Positions 25,602 through 35,633 of a DNA stretch of 64,000 bases are shown here, piece after piece (positions within the stretch are counted from its first letter, which is position 1; every line of letters begins with the position of its first letter). Under the pieces are notes generated by a model, which searched no databases, was not told where the DNA came from, and worked only from the letters and a program-made list of their open reading frames with translations. Position numbers and translations under genes: made by a program. Source of the stretch: Flavobacteriaceae bacterium UBA2540 (GTDB lineage: Bacteria > Bacteroidota > Bacteroidia > Flavobacteriales > Flavobacteriaceae); NCBI GenBank assembly GCA_002340765.1, contig DDMS01000033.1, forward strand, positions 30,093 to 94,092, given 5' to 3'.

Positions 25602-26792
25602 TTAATCTTTATAAATTTTTAATGCTTGTTCTAAAATATTAATTGCTTTTTTTAAACTTTCCTCATTTAAAACATATGCAATTCTTATCTGATTTAGACC
25701 AACATTTGGCGTTGAATAAAATCCTGTAGCAGGCGCAACCATTACTGTTTCTCCATCAATATCAAAAGATTCCAATAGCCATTGTGCAAAATGATCTGCA
25801 TTTTTTAAAGGTAATTCAACAATACAATAAAATGCGCCTTTGGGTTTTGTCACTTTTACACTTTTAATTTTTTGCAATCCTTCAATTAAGACATTTCGTC
25901 TATTTTGATAAGCTTCTCTAATCTCATCAAAATAAGATTTTGGAGTATCCAAAGCTGCTTCGCAAGCAATTTGAGCTAATGTTGGTGGGCTTAATCGTGT
26001 TTGAGCAAATTTTAAAGCAGTTTTGATTACTTCTTTATTTTTAGAAACTAAATAACCAATTCGTGCGCCACACATACTATATCTTTTTGATGCTGAATCA
26101 ATAACGATTGCATAATTTACTAAACTAGATTCTTGCAGAATTGAATAATGTTCGTTTCCATCATAAACGAATTCCCTGTAAACTTCATCTGCGATTAAAA
26201 ATAAATCATGTTTGATAACAATTTCAGCCAGTTTTTTAATTTCTTCTTTGCTATACAAATATCCAGTTGGATTTCCAGGATTACAAATTAAAATTGCTTT
26301 CGTTTTCGAAGTGATGAGCTTTTCAAATTCTTCAATTGGAGGCAATGCAAAATTATCTTCAAATTTCGAAATTACGGGAACAATATTTACACCGGAAGCT
26401 GCTGAAAATCCATTGAAATTCGCATAAAATGGCTCTGGAATAATCACTTCATCATCAGTATCCATAATAGTTCCAAAAGCAAAAAGCAATGCTTCAGAAC
26501 CTCCAGTTGTTACAATAATTTCATCATGATTCAAATGAATATCATGTTTGCTATAATAATTAACAATTTTTTTTCTGTACTGTTCCGAACCATCTGAACT
26601 AGTATATGCAATGATTTCCAATGAATGATTGCTAATTGCATTCAATGCAATTTCAGGAGTTTTGATATCGGGCTGACCAATATTTAAATGGTATACTTTT
26701 TTGCCTTGCTCGTAAGCTTTTTCAGCATAAGGAGCCAGTTTTCTTATGGGAGATTCTGGCATTTGATGTCCTTTTTGGGATATTGAAGGCAT
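25602..26792 (-). CDS. class I PLP-dependent aminotransferase (aspartate aminotransferase type)
   Basis: Fold type I aminotransferase of 396 residues. It has the N-terminal LNIGQPDIKTP, the substrate/PLP segment ICNPGNPTGYLYS, DEVYREFVYDG, and the PLP lysine in IDSASKRYSMCGARIGYL near residue 235. This is the AspC/AlaA-like subfamily (COG0436). Its preferred substrate is not readable from sequence. Transcribed just ahead of murB, from a divergent intergenic region of about 160 bp. Confidence 0.92.
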   Translation of the reverse strand: MPSISQKGHQMPESPIRKLAPYAEKAYEQGKKVYHLNIGQPDIKTPEIALNAISNHSLEIIAYTSSDGSEQYRKKIVNYYSKHDIHLNHDEIIVTTGGSEALLFAFGTIMDTDDEVIIPEPFYANFNGFSAASGVNIVPVISKFEDNFALPPIEEFEKLITSKTKAILICNPGNPTGYLYSKEEIKKLAEIVIKHDLFLIADEVYREFVYDGNEHYSILQESSLVNYAIVIDSASKRYSMCGARIGYLVSKNKEVIKTALKFAQTRLSPPTLAQIACEAALDTPKSYFDEIREAYQNRRNVLIEGLQKIKSVKVTKPKGAFYCIVELPLKNADHFAQWLLESFDIDGETVMVAPATGFYSTPNVGLNQIRIAYVLNEESLKKAINILEQALKIYKD

Positions 26793-26951
26793 ATTGAAAT
26801 GTTAAATTTTTAAAGTGCAAATTTGCAAAATATATATTTACAACAACCCTTTTAATACAATTTCTTTAAAGGTTAATTATTTGTGAAAAAATAACTTATT
26901 AAATTCATAATTCGTATTTTCAATTTATATTTTAAAGATACATTTCAACTA

Positions 26952-28289
26952 ATGTTTAAAATTTTTCTTTTTTATTCTCTTTTTTTTGTAAGTTTTTACA
27001 ATTTCTATTCACAAGATGGATTTCGTTTTTTTAATAGAAATATTAAAAAGGTTCGTATTGATTTTAAATTAATCAATAATTTAATTGTAATTCCATTAAA
27101 AATTAATGGAAAGGAATTGTCATTTATTTTAGATACTGGATCAAATAAAACCATCGTTTTTAATATTTCAGAAAATGAAACTATTGGTCTAAAAAATCTA
27201 GAAAAACTATAACTTCGGGGACTTGGAAAAGGAAACTCGGTTGAAGCATTATTATCTCAAAATAATACAATTACTATTCAAAATATTCAAAGTGAAAACG
27301 AATCAATTTATTTTATTTTAAGAGATTATTTTGATTTATCAAGTAAAATGGGGACAACAATTCATGGAATTATTGGGCACAATTTATTAAAGAATTTTAC
27401 TATTAAAATTAATTATATTACTAAAAAAATTGATTTTTATGAATCAAAAAATGGGGAGTTTAAAAAATGTAGAAAGTGCGCTGTTTTTCCAATAAGAATT
27501 ATAAGAGGGAAACCATTTTTGGAGGCTAAAGTACAAGTAGATACTATTGGTAATTTATTGACTGATGTAAATTTATTGATTGATTCTGGTGGGAGTGATG
27601 CTTTGTGGCTTTTTGAAGAATCTAAAAAAGAAATAAAAACTCCAAATAATTTTTTTGTGGATATTTTGGGTGAAGGTTTGAGTGGCACTATTTATGGAAA
27701 TAGGAGTAGAATTCCTTCTTTTAAGCTAGGCATTTTTCAGTTGGAAAAACCAACAGTATCTTTTTTAGATTCATTGACAACCATAAATGCAAAAATTTTT
27801 AAAGAAAGGAATGGCAGTATTGGAGCAGGAATTTTGAAAAGATTTACAGTTTGGATTGATTATCCTCACAAAAAAATAATGTTGAAAAAGAATAGTAATT
27901 TTTCTGAAAAATTCAACTATAACATGAGTAGTTTGGAGGTGATTTATAATGGAAAGCAATTGGTTAGAGAAGAAGAAAAAAAAATATTAACTGATGGTTA
28001 TAATCAACAAATTGACTCAAATAACTCATTAAGTTTTGTGACCCGTTTTTCTTATAAATTCAAACCATCTTTTATCATAAAAAGTGTTGTTAAAAACTCT
28101 CCTGCTGAAAAAGTTGGTTTGCTGAAAGACGACATAATTTTAAATATCAATGGAATTCAAGCGCATGAATTTAGTCTTGGAAAAATTATTGAAAAGTTTC
28201 AGGAAAAAAATAGTAAAAAAATAAAAATTACAGTTGATAGAAAAGGTCAAAAACTAAAATTTGAATTCTTTTTAAAACAAAAAGTGTGA
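26952..28289 (+). pseudogene. retropepsin-like aspartyl protease with C-terminal PDZ domain, interrupted by a nonsense codon
   Basis: One reading frame of 446 codons split by a TAA at 27210-27212 (codon 87). Before it: a signal peptide, then FILDTGSNKT, the first protease DTG loop. After it the same frame continues without a shift: LRGLGKGNSVEALL, MGTTIHGIIGHN, then LIDSGGSDALW (a second D-S-G loop) and a C-terminal PDZ domain (IKSVVKNSPAEKVGLLKDD). The TAA sits where related proteins have glutamine-like residues (K-L-x-L-R-G-L-G), so one CAA-to-TAA change explains it. The gene looks otherwise intact, so the event is recent, or the codon is read through. Confidence 0.85.
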
Positions 28290-28292
28290 AAA

Positions 28293-28694
28293 TTAGTTCG
28301 AAATCAAACTTTTCTCTTTTTCTAACGAAGCAGCTTGCTCTACAATTCCTTTAATTCTAATCACTTTTTTTGGCTCTTTTGCATTTGAAAAAATAGTAAT
28401 TTGTTTAGAAAATCCGCCAACTCTTTTTGTGTCATAAGAAACTTTAATTTCACCTTTTTCACCTGGCATAATTGGTTTTTCAGGTTTTTTTGGCACAGTA
28501 CAACCACAAGAGGATTGAATATTTGAAATAATTAAAGGTTGAGTTCCAATATTTTTAAAAACGAAAACTTTATCTCCGTTTGAACCTATAGAAACTGAAC
28601 CATAATCAATTGTTTCTGTATCAAACTTAAATTCTTGAGAATGAATTGAAATTGAAAGAAAAAGAATTGAAAGAAAAGATAATATTGTTTTCAT
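28293..28694 (-). CDS. DUF1573 domain protein, secreted
   Basis: Protein of 133 residues with a signal peptide (ILSFLSILFLSISIHSQ) and one DUF1573/ASPM-like immunoglobulin domain: FDYGSV-like IDYGSVSIGSNGDK, VFVFKNIGTQPLII, SSCGCTVPKKPEKPI, and GEIKVSYDT. The SSCGCT segment is the family hallmark. Function is unknown; DUF1573 proteins are common periplasmic proteins of Bacteroidota. It ends convergently 3 bp from the broken protease gene. Confidence 0.88.
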   Translation of the reverse strand: MKTILSFLSILFLSISIHSQEFKFDTETIDYGSVSIGSNGDKVFVFKNIGTQPLIISNIQSSCGCTVPKKPEKPIMPGEKGEIKVSYDTKRVGGFSKQITIFSNAKEPKKVIRIKGIVEQAASLEKEKSLISN

Positions 28695-28815
28695 GTTTTT
28701 AAAATTTCTGTAAAATTATCAAATAATATTTGTTTTAAAAAATGAACTACTATTTTTTTTATACAAATTAGATAATTGTACTTTTACAAACTATATTTCA
28801 AAAATTATTCCAAAG

Positions 28816-31449
28816 ATGACAATCCCATCAAAATATGATGCAAGCCAAGTAGAAGGTAAATGGTATGAATATTGGATGAAACACAACTATTTTCATTCAA
28901 CTCCTGATGAAAGAGAGCCTTATACAATTGTGATTCCTCCTCCAAATGTTACTGGAGTTTTGCATATGGGACACATGCTCAACAATACCATTCAAGATGT
29001 TTTGATAAGACATGCACGTTTGTTGGGAAAGAATGCTTGTTGGATTCCAGGAACTGACCATGCATCCATAGCTACTGAAGCAAAAGTAGTTGCAAAATTA
29101 AAAGAGCAAAGAATCAATAAAAACGACTTAACTCGCGAAGAATTTTTAGCACATGCTTGGGAATGGAAAAATGAATATGGAGGCATTATTTTAGAACAAT
29201 TAAAAAAACTAGGAGCTTCTTGTGATTGGGATAGAACTGCTTTTACAATGGATCCAGCAATGTCAGAATCTGTTATTAAAGTTTTTGTTAATTTATATAA
29301 TAAAGGATTGATTTACAGAGGATTCAGAATGGTAAATTGGGATCCAGAAGCAAAAACTACCTTGTCTGATGAAGAGGTGATTTATGAGGAAAAACAAGGA
29401 AATTTATACTTTATAAATTATAAAATTCTTGATTCGCAAGAAACTTTAACAATCGCAACTACAAGACCAGAAACTATTTTTGGAGATACAGCTATTTGTA
29501 TCAACCCAAAAGATCAACGTTTTTCACATTTAAAAGGAAAAAAAGCAATTGTACCAATCTGCAATCGAATCATTCCAATTATTGAAGATGAATATGTAGA
29601 TGTTGAATTCGGAACTGGTTGTTTAAAAGTAACGCCAGCTCACGATGTCAATGACAAAACTTTAGGTGAAAAACACCATCTTGAAGTGATTGATATTTTT
29701 AATGATGATGCTACTTTAAATTCTTTTGGATTGCATTATCAAAGTAAAGACCGTTATGTGGTTCGTAAAGAAATTACAAAAGAACTAGAAAATTTGGGTT
29801 TTTTATTGAAAACAGAACAACACATCAATAAAATTGGTACTTCAGAAAGAACCAAAGCTGAAATTGAACCAAGATTGTCTGATCAATGGTTTTTGAAAAT
29901 GGAGGATTTGGTAAAACCAGCTATTGATTCAGTTTTAGGTGAAAATTCCGAAATTAATTTAGTGCCAAAAAAGTTTGATAATACCTATCGTCATTGGATG
30001 GAAAATATTCGTGATTGGAATATTTCGCGTCAATTGTGGTGGGGACATCAAATTCCTGCATATTATTTTGGTGAAGGAAAAGAAGATTTTGTAGTTGCTG
30101 AGAATATCGAAGATGCACTAGTTTTGGCAAAAGAAAAAACCAAAAACCAACATCTAACAACCAAAAACCTTAAACAAGACAATGATGTTTTAGATACTTG
30201 GTTTTCATCTTGGTTGTGGCCAATTTCGGTTTTTGATGGCATTAGAAATCCTGAAAATAAGGAAATTAAATATTATTATCCAACCAATGATTTAGTAACA
30301 GGGCCAGATATTTTGTTCTTTTGGGTGGCTAGAATGATTATTGCAGGGTATGAATATAGAGGAGAAAAACCATTTAAAAATGTATATTTGACAGGTTTGG
30401 TTCGTGATAAACAGCGGAGAAAAATGTCAAAATCCATAGGAAATTCACCTGATGCATTAAAATTAATTGATGATTATGGGGCTGATGGAGTTAGAGTTGG
30501 CTTGTTATTGAGCTCTGCTGCAGGAAACGATTTGATGTTTGATGAAGAATTGTGTCAACAAGGAAAAGCGTTTGCAAACAAAATTTGGAATGCTTTCAGA
30601 TTGATAAAAGGTTGGGAAATTGATGCTAATTTAGCGCAACCAAATACTGCCAAAATTGGTTTGGAATGGTATGAAGCAAAATTCCAAAAATCACTATCAG
30701 AAATTGAAGATCACTTTTCTAAATACAGATTATCAAATGCTTTAATGAGTGTTTATAAACTTATTATAGACGATTTTTCTTCATGGTTATTAGAGATTGT
30801 AAAACCAACTTATCAACAACCAATTGACAAAATTACTTTTAATAAAGTCATTGAAATGTTGGAAAATAATTTGAAAATTTTACATCCATTTATGCCTTTC
30901 TTGACAGAAGAAATTTGGCAACATATTACTGAAAGAACTCCCGAAGAGGCATTGATAATTGTAAAATACCCAATAATAAAAAAGTATAATTCTGAGATTA
31001 TTATTGATTTTGATTTTGTAACTAATGTAATTTCAGGAATAAGAACGATCAGAAAAGAGCAGAATATTTCTTTTAAAGATGCTATTGAATTGTTTGTAAT
31101 TGGCAATGAAAATAATGCTGCTTTTTTTGATGAAATCATTCAAAAGTTGACAAATATTTCTCAAATTCAATATGTTTCTGAAAAAGTTGAAGGAGCTTCA
31201 TTTAGAGTGAAATCCAATGAATATTTCGTGCCAATTTCTAATTCAAATATTGATATTGAAGCTGAAAAAGTAAAATTGCAAGAAGAATTAAAAAGAGCAG
31301 AAGGATTTTTGGTTAGCGTTCAAAAAAAGTTGTCAAACGAACGTTTTGTCTCAAGCGCGCCAGAAAAAGTGATTGCTTTAGAGCGCAAAAAAGAAGCAGA
31401 TACTTTGGCAAAAATTGATATGATAAAAAGTAGTTTATCAAACTTATAA
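28816..31449 (+). CDS. valS: valyl-tRNA synthetase
   Basis: Class Ia synthetase of 877 residues with editing domain. The HIGH motif appears as PNVTGVLHMGHML and the KMSKS motif as RRKMSKSIGN near residue 540. The CP1 editing domain includes TTRPETIFGDTAI. A C-terminal coiled coil (EAEKVKLQEELKRAEGFL through KIDMIKSSLSNL) is the usual tRNA-contact arm. Full length and no anomaly. A bidirectional hairpin terminator follows the stop. Confidence 0.97.
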   Translation: MTIPSKYDASQVEGKWYEYWMKHNYFHSTPDEREPYTIVIPPPNVTGVLHMGHMLNNTIQDVLIRHARLLGKNACWIPGTDHASIATEAKVVAKLKEQRINKNDLTREEFLAHAWEWKNEYGGIILEQLKKLGASCDWDRTAFTMDPAMSESVIKVFVNLYNKGLIYRGFRMVNWDPEAKTTLSDEEVIYEEKQGNLYFINYKILDSQETLTIATTRPETIFGDTAICINPKDQRFSHLKGKKAIVPICNRIIPIIEDEYVDVEFGTGCLKVTPAHDVNDKTLGEKHHLEVIDIFNDDATLNSFGLHYQSKDRYVVRKEITKELENLGFLLKTEQHINKIGTSERTKAEIEPRLSDQWFLKMEDLVKPAIDSVLGENSEINLVPKKFDNTYRHWMENIRDWNISRQLWWGHQIPAYYFGEGKEDFVVAENIEDALVLAKEKTKNQHLTTKNLKQDNDVLDTWFSSWLWPISVFDGIRNPENKEIKYYYPTNDLVTGPDILFFWVARMIIAGYEYRGEKPFKNVYLTGLVRDKQRRKMSKSIGNSPDALKLIDDYGADGVRVGLLLSSAAGNDLMFDEELCQQGKAFANKIWNAFRLIKGWEIDANLAQPNTAKIGLEWYEAKFQKSLSEIEDHFSKYRLSNALMSVYKLIIDDFSSWLLEIVKPTYQQPIDKITFNKVIEMLENNLKILHPFMPFLTEEIWQHITERTPEEALIIVKYPIIKKYNSEIIIDFDFVTNVISGIRTIRKEQNISFKDAIELFVIGNENNAAFFDEIIQKLTNISQIQYVSEKVEGASFRVKSNEYFVPISNSNIDIEAEKVKLQEELKRAEGFLVSVQKKLSNERFVSSAPEKVIALERKKEADTLAKIDMIKSSLSNL

Positions 31450-31454
31450 AAATA

Positions 31455-31484
31455 AAAAAAGGAAAGTTTTAACTTTTCTTTTTT
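31455..31484. terminator. bidirectional terminator between valS and the aldo/keto reductase gene
   Basis: Stem AAAAAAGGAAAG/CTTTTCTTTTTT (one G-T wobble) with a 6-nt loop; A-run and T-run ends serve both converging genes. Confidence 0.8.
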
Positions 31485-31487
31485 GTC

Positions 31488-32483
31488 TTATAAAATCTCC
31501 TTAATATTATTCAATTCTTCCTCAGAAAAATGAGTATTTTGAATAGCTTTTATACTGTCCAAAATTTGCTCAATTTTACTTGCTCCAATTAAAACCGAGG
31601 TAATTCTATGGTCTTTTAAAATCCAAGAAATTGCCATTTGTGCCAAACTTTGTTGTCTGTTTTGCGCAATTTCATTTAATTTTTTGATTTTAGGCAATTT
31701 TTCTAACACTTGATTTGTGTTCAAAAACGGACTGTCTTTCACTGCTCTTGAATCTTTTGGCAAGCCGTTTATGTATTTATTACTCAACATTCCCTGAGCT
31801 AAGGGTGAAAAACAAATCGCACCAACTCCAGAATTCCCCAATAAATCTAACAATTCGTTTTCAATCCATCTGTCAAAAATATTGTAACGTGGTTGATGAA
31901 TCAAACAAGGCGTTCCCAAATCTTGTAAGATTTTAAATGCTTGTTTAGCTCTTTCAGGTTGGTAATTTGAAATACCAATATATAATGCTTTCCCTTGACG
32001 AACCATCAAATCCAACGTCCCCATTGTCTCCTCTATAGGCGTGTCATAATCAGGTCTGTGATGGTAAAAAATATCTACATATTCTAATCCCATTCTTTGT
32101 AAACTTTGATCTAAACTTGCAACCAAAAATTTTTTAGACCCCAAATCTCCATAGGGACCCTCCCACATTCCATAACCCGCTTTTGAAGAAATTATCAATT
32201 CATCTCTATAAGATTTGAAATCTTTTTCTAAAATTTTTCCAAAGTTTTCTTCGGCTGAACCTGGAGGTGGTCCGTAGTTATTTGCTAAATCAAAATGCGT
32301 AATTCCATTGTCAAAAGCACATTTCAATAAATCTCTTTGATTATAAAAGTCATCATTTTTTCCGAAATTTTGCCATAATCCCAATGAAATTTCTGGTAAA
32401 AGCAATCCACTTTTTCCAGTTCTTCTGTAGTTCATTTTTTTATAACGATCAACGCTTGCAGTGTATCTTAATTTTTTGCTCAT
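31488..32483 (-). CDS. aldo/keto reductase (YghZ-like)
   Basis: NADPH-dependent TIM-barrel reductase of 331 residues. The catalytic tetrad is visible as FDLANNYGPP (Asp, Tyr), SSKAGYGMW (Lys) and DIFYHHRPD (His). The GPPPGSAEENFG and the length resemble E. coli YghZ, which reduces L-glyceraldehyde 3-phosphate and methylglyoxal; this substrate assignment is by analogy. The start shares one base with the stop of the upstream oxidase gene (TAATG), so the two are cotranslated. Confidence 0.87.
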   Translation of the reverse strand: MSKKLRYTASVDRYKKMNYRRTGKSGLLLPEISLGLWQNFGKNDDFYNQRDLLKCAFDNGITHFDLANNYGPPPGSAEENFGKILEKDFKSYRDELIISSKAGYGMWEGPYGDLGSKKFLVASLDQSLQRMGLEYVDIFYHHRPDYDTPIEETMGTLDLMVRQGKALYIGISNYQPERAKQAFKILQDLGTPCLIHQPRYNIFDRWIENELLDLLGNSGVGAICFSPLAQGMLSNKYINGLPKDSRAVKDSPFLNTNQVLEKLPKIKKLNEIAQNRQQSLAQMAISWILKDHRITSVLIGASKIEQILDSIKAIQNTHFSEEELNNIKEIL

Positions 32484-35380
32484 TAAATAATTGCTTCTTT
32501 TAGAATAGTGATTGGGTGTTTTGCAATACGTTTTGTTCCATCATAAATTTGATGGCGACAACTAGTTCCTGCTGCTGCAATTTCGGTTTTTTGATGGCAA
32601 TTTCTAATTTTTGGGAATAAAGTATCTTCGCCAACTTGCATACTTATTTCGTAATGTTCTTTTTCATATCCAAAGGAACCTGCCATTCCACAACATCCTG
32701 TATTTAAAATAGTTACTTTAAAATTTTCAGGAATATTTAACATCTGAAAAATAGCGTGTGTGCTAGATAATGCTTTTTGATGACAATGTCCGTGAATTTT
32801 TATTTCTTTTTCTTCGGATGAAAAAATTGTAGAATCAAAGTTGTTTTTTTGATGTTCATTGCTAAGAAATTCTTCAAAAGTAAAAGCATTTTTTGAAATA
32901 TTTTCAGCCGATTTTTTATCAGACGCCAAACGTATATATTCGTCTCTAAATGTTAAAATTGCAGAAGGTTCAATACCTATTAAAGGTGTTTTATCTGAAA
33001 TTACATCTTTGAAAATTTCAATATTTTTGTCACAAACTTTTTTGGCTTCTTTCAAAAATCCTTTTGAGATAAAACTTCGTCCACTCTCTGAGTGTTCTAA
33101 AATTCTGACTTCATAACCCAATTTTTCTAGCAGAAAAATGGCGTCTTTTCCAATTTCAATGTCATAAAAATTCGTAAATTCATCATTAAACAAATAAACC
33201 ATTTTTTGTTTTTGTGCGATTTTCTGTTTTGCAAACCAATTGCTAAAAGTGGTGGAAGCTAATTTTGGAACGCTTCTTTGTTGTGCAATTCCCATCAAAG
33301 ATTTTGTGAATGAGGTATTCAAAACAATGTTTGTAATTGCAGGTGCAATGCTTCCAAATTTATTATATTTTGCATTATGTGCAAACAAATAATTTCGAAA
33401 AGAATAGCCATTTGTTTCTTGATATTGATACAAAAATTCTGATTTCATAGTAGCAATATCCACATTGCTTGGACATTCAGAAGCACAGGCTTTGCAACTC
33501 AAACAAAGGTCAAAAACTTCTTTTAACTCCTTATGATTAAATTTATTAGCTTCGTCAGAATTTGTTAAAAAATCACGCAAAGCATTGGCTCTTGCTCTTG
33601 TAGTATCTTTTTCGTTTTTGGTAGCTCTATAACTTGGGCACATGGTTCCTCCAGCAGAAGCAGGTTTTCTACAATCTCCTGAACCATTACATTTTTCTGC
33701 TAATTTTAAAATTCCTTCGCTATCAGAAAAATCTTGAATTGTTTTAATTTCAGGTTCTTTTCTGTCTACTTCATAGCGTAAACTTTTATCCATTGGAAAG
33801 GCATCCGTAATTTTTCCTTGATTGAAAACGTTTTTTGGATCAAACACTTTTTTTATTCTTCGCAATAATTGATAGTTTTGTTCGCCAATCATTAAAGGAA
33901 TAAATTCTGCTCGCACAATACCATCTCCATGTTCACCACTAAATGAACCTTGGTATTTTTTGACCAATTGAGCAGTTTCAGTAGTTATTTTTCGAAATAA
34001 TACAACATCTTCTTGCTTTTTTAAATTCAGAATTGGACGCAAATGAATTTCTCCAGCTCCAGCATGAGCATAATAGACAGCATTTTGATGAAATTTATCC
34101 ATTATTTGTGTGAATTCTTCAATATAATTTGGCAAATCTTCCAAAGCAACCGCGGTATCTTCAATACATGCCACGGCTTTCATATCACCAACAATATTTC
34201 CTAACAAGCCTAAACCAGCTTTTCTCAATTCATGCACTTTGTTGATTTCACTTCCATATACTTTTGGATGGTAAAATCCGAAGTTGTGTTTTTGTAAATC
34301 AGCAATCAATTTATCAGCTAAAATTTCTGTTTCTTCTGCTGAATTCGAAGAAACTTCCAACATTAAAATTGCTTCAGGATCACCTTCTAGAAAAAAGCGA
34401 TTTTTATTTTGTTCACGATTATTTTTTGTACAGTCTAAAATCGTTTTATCCATCAATTCACAATTGTATAAATTATGATTCATGGCAATTAAAGTAGCTT
34501 TCATACTCTCATTAACACTTGTAAAATGAGAACAAACCATGATGCTTTCCTTTGGAGGAAGTGCATCTAATTGTATAGTGATTGATGTTGAAAAAGCCAA
34601 TGTTCCTTCACTTCCTGTAAGTAATTTTGCAATATTAATGGTTGATTTTGTACCGCCAAATAAATCACTTGTCAAAAATTCATCCACAGAATACCCTGTA
34701 TTTCTTCTATGAATGGTTTCTTTTGGAAATTCTTTTTTGATTTCTTCTTGAGTTAATTTTGAAGAAAGTTCTTTGAAAATTGCATTATAAATACTGCCTT
34801 CTAAGTTATTTTGGTTAGTCTTTTCAAGGAATTTATCCGAAGAAATTTCCTCAAAAATTGCTTTACTTCCATCACTCAAAATAGCTTCAATTTTCAACAC
34901 TTTATCACGAGTTACGCCATATTTGATAGATGTACTCCCTGAGGAATTGTTTCCAACCATGCCGCCAATCATACATCTATTAGAAGTGGAAGTATTTGGA
35001 CCAAAAAATAAACCAAAAGGTTTTAAATACAAATTCAATTCATCTCTTACAATTCCTGGCTGAAGAGTGATGGTTTTTGATCGCTTATCAAAATAGATGA
35101 TTTTAGTAAAATATTTTGAGACATCTACTACAATTCCATCTCCAACACATTGTCCTGCCAATGAAGTTCCTGCAGTTCTTGGAATTAAAGTGATATTTTT
35201 TTTTGAAGCAAAATCAATTAAAATTTTGATATCATTTTCATTTTTTGGAAACGCAACTGCAATCGGAATTTTACGATAAACAGAGGCATCTGTTGCATAA
35301 ATTATTTTGTGAAGATTGTCAAAAAGTAACTCACCATCAAGGAAATTGTGTAAGTTTTCTAAAACAGATTTTTGAATCAT
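32483..35380 (-). CDS. FAD-linked oxidase with Fe-S and CCG domains (D-2-hydroxyacid dehydrogenase type)
   Basis: Large respiratory-type dehydrogenase of 965 residues. In order it has an FAD-binding PCMH domain (PRTAGTSLAGQCVGDGIVVD), the FAD-oxidase C domain with GAGEIHLRPI and GEHGDGIVRAE, a 4Fe-4S module with CNGSGDCR, MCPSYRATKNEKDTTRARANALRDFL and CLSCKACASECP, then two CCG-like segments (HGHCHQKAL, NTGCCGMAGSFGYEKEH). The fusion of all parts in one chain is seen in the FAD/Fe-S D-lactate or glycolate/2-hydroxyglutarate dehydrogenases. The true substrate is unknown. Translationally coupled to the aldo/keto reductase. Confidence 0.88.
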   Translation of the reverse strand: MIQKSVLENLHNFLDGELLFDNLHKIIYATDASVYRKIPIAVAFPKNENDIKILIDFASKKNITLIPRTAGTSLAGQCVGDGIVVDVSKYFTKIIYFDKRSKTITLQPGIVRDELNLYLKPFGLFFGPNTSTSNRCMIGGMVGNNSSGSTSIKYGVTRDKVLKIEAILSDGSKAIFEEISSDKFLEKTNQNNLEGSIYNAIFKELSSKLTQEEIKKEFPKETIHRRNTGYSVDEFLTSDLFGGTKSTINIAKLLTGSEGTLAFSTSITIQLDALPPKESIMVCSHFTSVNESMKATLIAMNHNLYNCELMDKTILDCTKNNREQNKNRFFLEGDPEAILMLEVSSNSAEETEILADKLIADLQKHNFGFYHPKVYGSEINKVHELRKAGLGLLGNIVGDMKAVACIEDTAVALEDLPNYIEEFTQIMDKFHQNAVYYAHAGAGEIHLRPILNLKKQEDVVLFRKITTETAQLVKKYQGSFSGEHGDGIVRAEFIPLMIGEQNYQLLRRIKKVFDPKNVFNQGKITDAFPMDKSLRYEVDRKEPEIKTIQDFSDSEGILKLAEKCNGSGDCRKPASAGGTMCPSYRATKNEKDTTRARANALRDFLTNSDEANKFNHKELKEVFDLCLSCKACASECPSNVDIATMKSEFLYQYQETNGYSFRNYLFAHNAKYNKFGSIAPAITNIVLNTSFTKSLMGIAQQRSVPKLASTTFSNWFAKQKIAQKQKMVYLFNDEFTNFYDIEIGKDAIFLLEKLGYEVRILEHSESGRSFISKGFLKEAKKVCDKNIEIFKDVISDKTPLIGIEPSAILTFRDEYIRLASDKKSAENISKNAFTFEEFLSNEHQKNNFDSTIFSSEEKEIKIHGHCHQKALSSTHAIFQMLNIPENFKVTILNTGCCGMAGSFGYEKEHYEISMQVGEDTLFPKIRNCHQKTEIAAAGTSCRHQIYDGTKRIAKHPITILKEAII

Positions 35381-35633
35381 TTGTGGTAAAAAGTAATATT
35401 TTATTTTACAAATATCCGAATAAAAAAGGCATTAAAATTTGTAAAAAACAGCTTTTCATTATTTTTATTAATTCTACAAAAAATGAATTATTTAATTATT
35501 GATTATCAATTTATTTTAAATTAATAGTTAGTTTAAGATTTGTGACAATTCTTACTTTTGTTTTCAAAAGAATTTTCAAAATGAAGTAAATTACTTTGAT
35601 TGAGTATATTTGTTTTTTAAAATTTTACTCTCG

